Virus record (IMG/VR): IMGVR_UViG_3300033984_000473
Coordinates: 1-64,000 of that record
Strand: one strand, 5' to 3'
DNA: 64,000 nucleotides
Source of the DNA: a virus
This document shows, piece after piece, positions 57,406 to 64,000 of this stretch (position 1 is the stretch's first letter; every line of letters begins with the position of its first letter). The translations under genes were made by a program, and so were the position numbers. Under the pieces are notes generated by a model. That model was not told the DNA's origin and ran no database searches. It saw only the letters and a program-made list of their open reading frames with translations.

Positions 57406-57858
57406 ATGGCAAATTTAGAATTTAATAGCGATTTGAAATTAGGTAATGATGGTGAAAAAACTATCATAGATTTCTTGGAATCCAAAGGTAGCAAATACAT
57501 TAGTTCAAACAATGATAATCAATATGATATCAAAATGTTAAAGAACGGGAAAGTAATAACTTATGAAATTAAAACCGATGTAACATGTGCACCACTATTT
57601 GATACTGGGAACATTTTTATCGAATTCAAATCCAGAGGAAAACAATCTGGGATTACAGTAACCAAAGCTGATTGGTTCGTAACATATTTCAAATACCTAA
57701 ACGAAGTTTGGTTTATCAAAAGTGAAAACTTAAAACAACTTATACTCGATAATGAATTCAGAGTCTTTATGGATGCTGGAGATATCGGAAGTGAAACTCA
57801 TGGCTACTTGATAAAACGAAAAGATTTTAAAGAACATTTCCATACCTATAAACTATAA
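57406..57858 (+). CDS. PD-(D/E)xK-fold nuclease-like protein
   Basis: 150 residues. LKLGNDGEKTIIDFLESKG is the N-terminal helix typical of Holliday-junction-resolvase-like nucleases; DNQYDIKMLKNGKVITYEIKTD (45-66, in parts) carries the catalytic Asp and the E-x-K pair, followed by GNIFIEFKSRGKQSGITVTKADWF. Likely a DNA nuclease for recombination, repair or packaging. Adjacent to an HNH-type gene in the same direction. Confidence 0.82.
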   Translation: MANLEFNSDLKLGNDGEKTIIDFLESKGSKYISSNNDNQYDIKMLKNGKVITYEIKTDVTCAPLFDTGNIFIEFKSRGKQSGITVTKADWFVTYFKYLNEVWFIKSENLKQLILDNEFRVFMDAGDIGSETHGYLIKRKDFKEHFHTYKL

Positions 57859-57866
57859 TATTTATC
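57858..57866 (+). promoter_or_regulatory. Late-type promoter motif
   Basis: ATATTTATC, starting at the last base of the nuclease gene and ending 13 bases before the ATG at 57880. Confidence 0.45.
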
Positions 57867-57879
57867 AATAAAACAAATT

Positions 57880-58512
57880 ATGTCAGTAAAACCAAAACAA
57901 CCAAAATTATCTGTGGAATTAATACCATCAACCTGTCACTTCTCAAATGTTAGAACAACTGTTAAGTCATCAGAATGGGACAAGATTCGTTTCATCTCAT
58001 ACGAAGCTGCCGATAATAAATGTGAAATATGTAAAGACACAGGTAAAGCCCAAGGATATAAACATAACGTAGAGTGCCACGAAATCTGGGATTATGATGA
58101 TGAAAAACACGAACAAAAACTTGTTGGTCTGATTTCTTTGTGTCCAACATGTCACCAAGTTAAACATATCGGTAGAGCAATCGCCATCGGAAAACAATCA
58201 GCATGCTTCCTTCAATTAGCAAAGGTAAATAAATGGACACCTAAACAAGTACAAGAACACGTTATAGCTTCTTTTGAGCTCCATAAAGAACGTTCTAGAT
58301 ACAAGTGGACACTTGACCTATCTCTACTTACAAAAGAACCTTACAACATAAAATTAAAGGATACGAAAGAACGAATTTTCGAGGTAAAAAAATACAAAAA
58401 GAAACCCAAGAAGAAAGCTACAACTGGTGTGAAAAAAGTTCACCCTAAAGCCAAGCTGGCAGCGGTTCTTAAACCAAAAGAACCAAAAAATAAAAGACCA
58501 CCAAAAAAATAA
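57880..58512 (+). CDS. HNH-type zinc-binding protein with lysine-rich tail
   Basis: 210 residues. NKCEICKDTG and LCPTCHQVKHIG are two CxxC knuckles around VECHEIWDYDDEK, whose EC-H-E-x-W is an HNH-like metal site (about 45-105). The domain continues with a helical part, and the last 50 residues are extremely basic (KKYKKKPKKKATTG ... KEPKNKRPPKK), suited to binding nucleic acid. An endonuclease is likely; it could be a homing-type or a packaging/recombination enzyme. Confidence 0.75.
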   Translation: MSVKPKQPKLSVELIPSTCHFSNVRTTVKSSEWDKIRFISYEAADNKCEICKDTGKAQGYKHNVECHEIWDYDDEKHEQKLVGLISLCPTCHQVKHIGRAIAIGKQSACFLQLAKVNKWTPKQVQEHVIASFELHKERSRYKWTLDLSLLTKEPYNIKLKDTKERIFEVKKYKKKPKKKATTGVKKVHPKAKLAAVLKPKEPKNKRPPKK

Positions 58513-58543
58513 TCTTAACTTAACACTATTGTTGAATTTTCCT

Positions 58544-58552
58544 ATATTTATA
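58544..58552 (+). promoter_or_regulatory. Late-type promoter motif
   Basis: ATATTTATA, 14 bases before the GTG start at 58567. Confidence 0.45.
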
Positions 58553-58566
58553 TGGAAAAAAGATAA

Positions 58567-58890
58567 GTGAATATAGTACATGTAAAACCTAATGGCCAAG
58601 ACATCGAAACTTGGATTGCCTTGCTAGAAGGTGAAGTTGTTGGTCACATTTTTATGAAAATTGAAAGTAACGATAAAATTAAATTTTTAGACGCATGGGT
58701 GCATGATGAACATAGACGAAAAGGTATCTATCGAAATCTATGGGAAACCAGATGGGAATATGTAAACCAAAACTATAAAGGACATACAATATATGCGTGG
58801 TGTAAAAACTCTAGCCTACCTTTGCTACTGGAAAAAGGGTTTATTGAAGGTGAAATATGTACCTATGTAGAAATTAAGATACATGAATAA
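58567..58890 (+). CDS. GNAT-family acetyltransferase
   Basis: 107 residues with a GTG start; no ATG is available early in the frame. KFLDAWVHDEHRRKGIYRNLWE (about 38-59, in parts) contains the acetyl-CoA loop HRRKGIYR, and SLPLLLEKGFIEGE is the C-terminal block. Short single-domain GNAT; substrate unknown. A convergent-gene terminator follows. Confidence 0.82.
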   Translation: MNIVHVKPNGQDIETWIALLEGEVVGHIFMKIESNDKIKFLDAWVHDEHRRKGIYRNLWETRWEYVNQNYKGHTIYAWCKNSSLPLLLEKGFIEGEICTYVEIKIHE

Positions 58891-58892
58891 AA

Positions 58893-58912
58893 AAAGACCC
58901 ATACGGGTCTTT
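58893..58912. terminator. Bidirectional terminator
   Basis: AAAGACCC and GGGTCTTT pair around ATAC, with A/T tracts on both sides; between the GNAT gene and the convergent gene ending at 58911. Confidence 0.82.
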
Positions 58913-59303
58913 ATTTGTCATATGGACATCTGGTTAAACATAACCTAAAATACTTCATGTCTTTTTCATCAGAATAATAATAAAAATCTAAATAATTTGA
59001 ATATTCATCACCTTTGTCTATCTTTATTCTAATTATCTCATCTCTCCAATCATAAGCACTATATAAATAACTACCCACTTTAATAAATTGTTGTTTAGAA
59101 AGAATATTGTAAACAAATACAAAATTAGGTGTGATAAATGTTATTTCCTTACACTTATCGTCTATGTGTATTTCTCCAGATATTTTTCGGATTTCCCAAC
59201 CATCTGGTGTTCTCATATCCAGTGTGTCAAATTCATATATCTTTACTTGTGACCACATTGTAGTTACAAATAAAAAACATACTAGTGTTGCTGCTCTTAC
59301 CAT
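58911..59303 (-). CDS. Secreted protein of unknown function
   Basis: 130 residues from the ATG at 59303. Signal peptide MVRAATLVCFLFVTTMWSQ, no lipobox. Mature part is beta-rich and acidic/aromatic (KIYEFDTLDM, EIHIDDKCKEITF, YLDFYYYSDEKDMKYF) with three cysteines. Not recognised. Overlaps the upstream gene by seven bases, so it is expressed with the lipoprotein operon starting at 61053. Confidence 0.7.
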   Translation of the reverse strand: MVRAATLVCFLFVTTMWSQVKIYEFDTLDMRTPDGWEIRKISGEIHIDDKCKEITFITPNFVFVYNILSKQQFIKVGSYLYSAYDWRDEIIRIKIDKGDEYSNYLDFYYYSDEKDMKYFRLCLTRCPYDK

Positions 59304-60109
59304 AGTAATATCGGTACCAACCAAATTGGTGAAATATAGTACGGGTCGTAGTATGGGTCAAAATAATCGTAGCCATATGTCGGCATCTCCACAACGTCAA
59401 CATATTCTTCAGTTACCGTTGTAGTTTCTTCAACTACTTCGTTTTCTGGCAACGCTGTCCACGTTCCTTCAGCTTCAATATTTTCTTCAGCTTCTTTGAT
59501 TAATTGCATAGCAATATCAGTTCCTTTTATGATTACATCTTCCAATACATTATCTTGTTTAAGATAATCCACATCCACAGCAGTGTTACAAATATCTAAC
59601 ATTTCATCCCAGATAAACATATCAGTAAGATTATACTGCCATCTTGGTGCCGATAAATCAAATCGACCTTCAGTTAAGAATGACATGAAAACAATTTCCA
59701 TTGGATTTAAGCCCTTGAAATCCGCAACAGCAACTCTTACATCACTGAACCTCTCATTGCTCATATAATCAATCCAATCAGCTTCATAAAGTGATGGGTC
59801 AAACATCCTAGAGAATGCAAAGTCGCCTAGCTCTAAATCCACAGCACAGAAAATATCAAATATTTTTAAATACTCATAATACTTGTCATAGAAGTCTATG
59901 ATAACCTTACGACCAATCGGTGTTGGGTGATACTCACCATCTTTTACTTCCAAAGCACCAGTTTCAACTAACTTGTCTAAGTATTGGCTTAAGAAAATAT
60001 CTTCACCAGTTAAATTTACTGGAAAATATACTTGGAAATTTATAATCTCGTTAAGAAGAACAATACAAATGTAATTGATTCTATCCTTTTCTAATAATTG
60101 ATATCTCAT
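59297..60109 (-). CDS. Hypothetical protein with winged-helix-like N-terminus and tyrosine-rich tail
   Basis: 270 residues. The N-terminal part (FLSQYLDKLVETGALEVKDGEYHPTPIGRKVI, about 38-69, in parts) resembles a winged helix (helix, strand-turn-strand). The middle is helical and acidic, and the end is unusual: YGYDYFDPYYDPYYISP followed by a hydrophobic IWLVPILLW. Five bases separate it from the upstream lipoprotein gene. A membrane-touching partner of that lipoprotein is possible. Confidence 0.65.
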   Translation of the reverse strand: MRYQLLEKDRINYICIVLLNEIINFQVYFPVNLTGEDIFLSQYLDKLVETGALEVKDGEYHPTPIGRKVIIDFYDKYYEYLKIFDIFCAVDLELGDFAFSRMFDPSLYEADWIDYMSNERFSDVRVAVADFKGLNPMEIVFMSFLTEGRFDLSAPRWQYNLTDMFIWDEMLDICNTAVDVDYLKQDNVLEDVIIKGTDIAMQLIKEAEENIEAEGTWTALPENEVVEETTTVTEEYVDVVEMPTYGYDYFDPYYDPYYISPIWLVPILLW

Positions 60110-60114
60110 AATGA

Positions 60115-61053
60115 TTAACGTCTACGTGATGAACTTCTTGAGCTAGACCCAAATGAACGACTCCCAGAACTTCTAGAACTTGACCCAAATGAACTACGAC
60201 TTCTACTTGAACTGCTAGCAGAACTAGATGAATTTCTAGAGCGTGAACCAAACCCACTTGTAGTTGGTCTAGAACGGTTGGCCGATGTACTGGTAAATGC
60301 TTTTTGTGAACGAGTAGGTGCAGCCATGCTTTTTGACCTTGCCGATACCGCACTCGATACTTTGTTGGCGTTAGGACTACTAATCCTAGAAGATGTTTGT
60401 GATGGTCTAGTTGTTCTTGTTATTGTACTGGTTCTTGTAGTGGTAGATACTCTAGAACGGTAAGAGTTCATCGGTACACTTCTATAAGAATGGTAAGACC
60501 TAGGGTAATATCCGTAATGATAAGGACTGTAGTATGGTCTGTGATATGTGAATAAATAATTCATAATCATCAAATCCCCTAAGCTGTAATGTGATTGGTA
60601 ATTGTTGTTGCTACCATAAAGTTGTTGATTACCTTGAATGTTCATTTGAGCACCACCTTCACCTCTTGCGATTTGAATAGTTGCAACCTCTTGAGTTTCA
60701 TTGTTAGGTAAATCTACAGTAAAAGAAAATCCTTTGTCATTTCCTTCACCATATTCAGTCACTTTGATATAGTCTACACTACCATCTCCGTTTAAATCTA
60801 AATTGTTGATTGAACCATCGGAATTCAATTTGCTCTCAATCTCTTGAGCTGTTCGTGATGTTTTAACCAACTCACCCAATCCTTGTAAATCTAAATTGTC
60901 ACCGATAGACGTACTAGTCGGAGTTACACTAATTGTAGAGGGTGCTGGGTCATTCACATAAACCTGTGAATCATTGTAACGATTATCATTTTGAGATTGG
61001 CGACAGCTAACCAAGGTAAAGATTAAACCTAATGTTAATAGAAAATTTTTCAT
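60115..61053 (-). CDS. Lipoprotein with calcium-binding-like loop and Ser/Arg-rich tail
   Basis: 312 residues. Signal peptide with lipobox TLVSC (Cys17). DLNGDGSVDYIKVTEYG (about 88-104) is an EF-hand/dockerin-like calcium loop. A Tyr/His-rich stretch follows (YHRPYYSPYHYGYYPRSYH), and the last 120 residues are Ser, Arg and Thr repeats (SSRSRSSFGSSSRSSGSR). Expected to sit on the outer membrane or periplasmic face. First gene of a three-gene operon behind a host-type promoter; looks like a bacterial envelope gene adopted by the phage. Confidence 0.78.
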   Translation of the reverse strand: MKNFLLTLGLIFTLVSCRQSQNDNRYNDSQVYVNDPAPSTISVTPTSTSIGDNLDLQGLGELVKTSRTAQEIESKLNSDGSINNLDLNGDGSVDYIKVTEYGEGNDKGFSFTVDLPNNETQEVATIQIARGEGGAQMNIQGNQQLYGSNNNYQSHYSLGDLMIMNYLFTYHRPYYSPYHYGYYPRSYHSYRSVPMNSYRSRVSTTTRTSTITRTTRPSQTSSRISSPNANKVSSAVSARSKSMAAPTRSQKAFTSTSANRSRPTTSGFGSRSRNSSSSASSSSRSRSSFGSSSRSSGSRSFGSSSRSSSRRR

Positions 61054-61085
61054 GTTGTTAATTTAAAGTTAATACTATTGAAGTA

Positions 61086-61116
61086 CAAAGGTATGTATAA
61101 TAAATGACATTTCCAA
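61086..61116 (-). promoter_or_regulatory. Host-type promoter TTG-N20-TACCTTTG
   Basis: On the minus strand TTG (61114-61116) and TACCTTTG (61086-61093), 20 bases apart; 32 bases to the ATG at 61053. Confidence 0.75.
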
Positions 61117-61134
61117 ATTTATTTATCTTTTTAT

Positions 61135-61590
61135 TTAAAGTCGATTAATATTATCAATATCAAGCCATTCTCTTTGATGCAGATTTTGTCTATCCAATAG
61201 TTTTTTGGCATCGTTGATTTCTTTTTGCTCTTTAATCCTTTTCATCAACGCATCCATATCAGCCGTGGGTGCAACCGTTACCTTGTACCTATCCGTTCTC
61301 TCACCAGTTTCCGAGTGCCATCCAATTTGACATGACTCACACTGATAATAACCATCAACACCATTGGCCTCAACATCACCATCAGATAACTCAATAAAGT
61401 TTAAGTTGCTTATCTTTACAGGATTATCTTCAGTCCAATCATGATGCTCTTTCGCATATTTTATAGCTTGCTCCCTAGTTCTATAGTCACCAGTCAACGT
61501 ATCAATCAAATCAGCTTTGAACCAATCGTGACCACATTCTGGACATTTATCGCAATGGTTTTTGTCGGTAATCTTATAAATTTCTGTCAT
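61135..61590 (-). CDS. Zinc-ribbon-like protein
   Basis: 151 residues from the ATG at 61590; a longer in-frame start would include the promoter. Two CxxC pairs, DKCPECGHDWF (about 14-24) and YQCESCQIGWH (about 82-92), probably bind zinc. The C-terminus is helical and charged (MKRIKEQKEINDAKKLLDRQN). Possibly a nucleic-acid-binding or regulatory protein expressed early from a strong host-type promoter. Confidence 0.7.
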   Translation of the reverse strand: MTEIYKITDKNHCDKCPECGHDWFKADLIDTLTGDYRTREQAIKYAKEHHDWTEDNPVKISNLNFIELSDGDVEANGVDGYYQCESCQIGWHSETGERTDRYKVTVAPTADMDALMKRIKEQKEINDAKKLLDRQNLHQREWLDIDNINRL

Positions 61591-61606
61591 ATTTAATGTT
61601 TTTATA

Positions 61607-61636
61607 CAAAGATACGAAGCTTTAATCAAAAGTCAA
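61607..61636 (-). promoter_or_regulatory. Host-type promoter TTG-N19-TATCTTTG
   Basis: On the minus strand TTG (61634-61636) and TATCTTTG (61607-61614), 19 bases apart; the ATG is at 61590. Confidence 0.78.
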
Positions 61637-61637
61637 A

Positions 61638-61646
61638 ATATTTATA
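61638..61646 (+). promoter_or_regulatory. Late-type promoter motif
   Basis: ATATTTATA, 17 bases before the ATG at 61664, directly back to back with the host-type promoter of the divergent gene. Confidence 0.55.
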
Positions 61647-61663
61647 TAAAAATCTTATAACAA

Positions 61664-63307
61664 ATGAAATTATTTTTACATAGAAATATAATACTAGAAA
61701 ACTATTCAGTTCCAACCGATAAACAACCTATCGATGAAATTGATGATATAGCCAATAGTATTTCTGATAACATATCCAAAGAAGTTAGAATACCTAAAGA
61801 TGTTCTAGATAGCTTCCAAATCAAAGATACCCTTAACCCAGATATCTGGGACAACGATACTCTTAACCCACAAGTAAGTACCAAGCTTAACAAAATAGCC
61901 ATGGACTTCTTTAAAAAGCTTAACCTTCCAGCTGAAGTTAAAATGAAAGACATAATCTTTACAGGTAGCCTCGCTAACTATAACTGGTCAAAGTTTTCCG
62001 ATATCGATGTACATATCGTACTAGACTTCTCACAATTAGAAGGTGGTGAACAATTTAAAGAAGATTTCTTCTATGCTCAAAAAGCCCTATGGAATCAAGA
62101 ACATGATATTACAATACATAGCTACCCAATCGAACTATACGTTCAAGACGTTAAAGCTAAGCTAACAGCAACAGCAGTTTATTCTGTAAAGAATAACAAA
62201 TGGATTCTTAAGCCAAAGCGTGAAGAATTCAAGGTAAATAAAAGCGTAATCAAAAACAAAGCCGATAAATTTATCGCAACCCTTAAAGATATAAAAAAAT
62301 CATACGAAGAAAATGACTTTCAAGCAGTTGTAGATAAGGTAGAAGTTATCAAAGATAAAATCAAAAAATATAGAACAGCTGGTCTTGAAAAAGGTGGTGA
62401 GTTCTCAATAGAAAACATGGTATTTAAGGTGCTTAGAAGAACATCGTTTATGGATATCCTAGATAGCTACAAAGCCAAAGCCTACGATACTCTTATGAGC
62501 GTGAAAGAAGCAATAACCGAAACCAGAAAATTAATCAAACAAAGACTTGATGAGATTTCTTATGGAAGTATGTACGCAACTAAAAGCGACCTAGCAAGAA
62601 CCATGGCCAGAGTTACAAACGCATACCAATTCGTTCAATCAAGACCCAAACCAGAACTAGTTAACTATTGGAACATAATCACACACAACCCAACAGAACA
62701 AGGATTTATAGCTTCAGCTGTTATTGATATTCGTGGTGATGTGCAAATTAGAACATACAACGCTGCCGCTGGTGATGTTAGACAAAATAGATTCGACCTA
62801 AGAGGTGAAGATTCAGAACATCTAGTTCTTCCAATCTCAGCCCACCCAGGTATCGACCACCCTAACGCAAAACAAAGAACAGGTTACGCTGTTACAAAAG
62901 GTGGTATAAACAACCCAACAGCTGTGGGGCAAGGTGACTTCGGTTCCCCAGCATCAGACGCTCAAATAAAAGCATACTTCAAATATGGTGAAGTCATTAT
63001 AGATTTCGTTAAGTCTAAGATGGAAGAAAAAACAAAATCATATACAGACGGTAGTGGTGCCGAAGTTTCAGCACAAGCAATGGCCAACAACCCAGCACTG
63101 CAAAAAAAGAAAACCAAAAAGGATTTGGAAATGGAACTAGGTAGAAGAATTACTGACGCACAATTTCAAACATACTTAGATACAAACGAAAAACCAGAAG
63201 GTAGAAAAGCTACAAGCATCGAACCAGACAAAGCTGCCGAATTCGAAAAAAGACAAGCCGATGCCATCGCAAGAAGAAATCAAGCCATGGCAAGAAGAAA
63301 TAAATAA
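61664..63307 (+). CDS. Nucleotidyltransferase-fold virion-type protein
   Basis: 547 residues. Leader MKLFLHRNIILENYS with I-L-E at 10-12. Residues about 95-195 are a minimal nucleotidyltransferase domain: DIIFTGSLANYNWSKFSDIDVHIVLD (in parts) has the GS-x9-DxD active-site pattern. A helical linker with many Lys follows, then a second domain (about 310-440; FIASAVIDIRGDVQIRTYN, HPGIDHPNAKQRTGYA) and a basic, Ala/Arg-rich helical tail (FEKRQADAIARRNQAMARRNK in parts). Possibly an enzyme carried in the head and injected with the DNA; substrate unknown. Confidence 0.74.
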   Translation: MKLFLHRNIILENYSVPTDKQPIDEIDDIANSISDNISKEVRIPKDVLDSFQIKDTLNPDIWDNDTLNPQVSTKLNKIAMDFFKKLNLPAEVKMKDIIFTGSLANYNWSKFSDIDVHIVLDFSQLEGGEQFKEDFFYAQKALWNQEHDITIHSYPIELYVQDVKAKLTATAVYSVKNNKWILKPKREEFKVNKSVIKNKADKFIATLKDIKKSYEENDFQAVVDKVEVIKDKIKKYRTAGLEKGGEFSIENMVFKVLRRTSFMDILDSYKAKAYDTLMSVKEAITETRKLIKQRLDEISYGSMYATKSDLARTMARVTNAYQFVQSRPKPELVNYWNIITHNPTEQGFIASAVIDIRGDVQIRTYNAAAGDVRQNRFDLRGEDSEHLVLPISAHPGIDHPNAKQRTGYAVTKGGINNPTAVGQGDFGSPASDAQIKAYFKYGEVIIDFVKSKMEEKTKSYTDGSGAEVSAQAMANNPALQKKKTKKDLEMELGRRITDAQFQTYLDTNEKPEGRKATSIEPDKAAEFEKRQADAIARRNQAMARRNK

Positions 63308-63309
63308 TC

Positions 63310-63332
63310 AAGGGACCACACGGTCCCTTTTT
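63310..63332 (+). terminator. Terminator
   Basis: AAGGGACC and GGTCCCTT pair around ACAC, followed by a run of T; between convergent genes. Confidence 0.85.
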
Positions 63333-63848
63333 TTAATACTCATAAACCCCAGCTTGCCGCTGCAAGATTCCATAGCTATCCATGATAACCTTGCCGTTGT
63401 ATAACACAGGAACTTGTATGAACCCAGACTTGCAACTGCAATCTTTTCCAATATGCGATGGACACACTTCTTCCACAACCAAATATATCTCGTTCGTATC
63501 AGCAAACGTTACCCTATCCAAAAATCCTTGCATGTGCAAGTCTTCCACATATGCACCATTCCATATTGAATTATGGTCGTGTGGTGGCCCTTCATTATAA
63601 ACATACCCCATGTCGTTTGGCTTTGCAATAACCTTCATGGAATCAAGACCAAATTCAAAAGATAAGGTACTATCCAATTTATACTTAAAGGTTCCAGCTT
63701 TTCTATCTATCGAATCCACTCTCATGATACCATCTGGAGTATAAGCATAATCGTTAACAAATAACTTTTCATCTGAAAGGATAATGGGAGCAATACCACC
63801 ATCGCCATTAACTATAAACTTTAACTCGTATTTTTTTATTTCTATCAT
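63333..63848 (-). CDS. Hypothetical protein
   Basis: 171 residues from the ATG at 63848. Beta-rich: YELKFIVNGDGGIAPIILSDEK, GIMRVDSIDRKAGTFKYKLD, then EVCPSHIGKDCSCKSGFIQVPVLYNG (all read in parts), with three closely spaced cysteines (CPSHIGKDCSC) that could bind metal. Not recognised. Starts two bases after the stop of the next upstream gene. Confidence 0.68.
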   Translation of the reverse strand: MIEIKKYELKFIVNGDGGIAPIILSDEKLFVNDYAYTPDGIMRVDSIDRKAGTFKYKLDSTLSFEFGLDSMKVIAKPNDMGYVYNEGPPHDHNSIWNGAYVEDLHMQGFLDRVTFADTNEIYLVVEEVCPSHIGKDCSCKSGFIQVPVLYNGKVIMDSYGILQRQAGVYEY

Positions 63849-63850
63849 AT

Positions 63851-64000
63851 CTAAAACTTTATTATTAAACCACACCTATACGTATAATCACTAACTTGAA
63901 TCCCAGCAGCAACCATCTGACAAACAAATCTAATATCCCTACTCAAATAAACCCTTACACGAACATCATACTTGCCAATACTTAAATAATCTTCAGCTTC
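63851..64000 (-). CDS. C-terminal end of an unidentified protein (partial)
   Basis: An open frame enters from the right edge and ends with TAG at 63851-63853. The visible 49 residues are beta-rich (YLSIGKYDVRVRVYLSRDI, GIQVSDYTYRCGLIIKF). Probably co-transcribed with the gene ending at 63333. Not identifiable. Confidence 0.6.
   Translation of the reverse strand, partial: EAEDYLSIGKYDVRVRVYLSRDIRFVCQMVAAGIQVSDYTYRCGLIIKF

Noticed and set aside
1-64000. tRNA genes, CRISPR arrays, insertion sequences, integrase or attachment sites
   Set aside because: No cloverleaf-like intergenic sequence, no regularly spaced repeats and no transposase or integrase motifs were seen; intergenic gaps are short.

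Overview
The window is a 64 kb interior piece of a large tailed-phage genome with T4-like head genes, most likely infecting a member of the Bacteroidota. Phage: portal, prohead protease, acidic core scaffold and gp23-like major capsid lie in the T4 order, with a gp17-like terminase, a gp5-like baseplate OB-fold protein and a gp55-like late sigma factor. Bacteroidota host: many upstream regions carry TTG-N19/20-TAnnTTTG promoters, strong Shine-Dalgarno sequences are scarce, and DNA is AT-rich with mostly TAA stops. Genes are packed tightly; no stretch over 300 bases lacks a gene, and I see no tRNA, rRNA, CRISPR or transposon.

Layout. (1) 1-12225, plus strand: dUTPase, a GMP reductase/IMPDH-like enzyme, then a long overlapping run of glycan genes (bifunctional GT2-GT4, GT25, GT11, GT10, FkbM methyltransferase, cupin, hexapeptide acyltransferase, two SGNH-like proteins, short DegT-like protein, GDP-mannose 4,6-dehydratase), closed by a terminator. 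(2) 12291-23302, plus strand: PhoH, a degenerate HAD-like protein, two more glycosyltransferases, the gp55-like sigma factor, baseplate/virion genes and a zinc-ribbon protein with an elaborate promoter. (3) 23362-45622, minus strand: a self-contained cassette (ART-like protein, secreted nuclease, CAP-domain lipoprotein), then the head-assembly block (capsid, scaffold, protease, portal, terminase), further virion-like proteins, and an early-type operon ending in an intein-containing thymidylate synthase. (4) 45728-64000, mixed strands: ClpC-like ATPase, a GNAT/zinc-ribbon/metalloprotease fusion, an ABC-type ATPase and a GNAT domain split by a T9 run, YkuK-like RNase H fold, leucine-rich-repeat protein, thioredoxin, two nucleases, several lipoproteins and a nucleotidyltransferase-domain protein.

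Regulation. Two promoter classes are visible. Host-type promoters (TTG-N19/20-TAnnTTTG) precede Clp, the thyA operon, the LRR protein and lipoproteins. A second motif, ATATTTAT(A/T/C) on the coding strand, precedes virion and late-looking genes on both strands and is a candidate target for the gp55-like factor. One promoter at 22254 combines both and has a perfect palindrome in its spacer.

Most interesting: several accessory proteins start with short peptides ending in L/I-x-E (MKxFIxxLLRE, xxIITE, xKITE), the cleavage consensus of T4-type prohead proteases, and the major capsid protein has LLTE at the expected place. I infer a set of head-packaged, protease-trimmed cargo proteins, including the ART-like protein, by analogy with T4 Alt.
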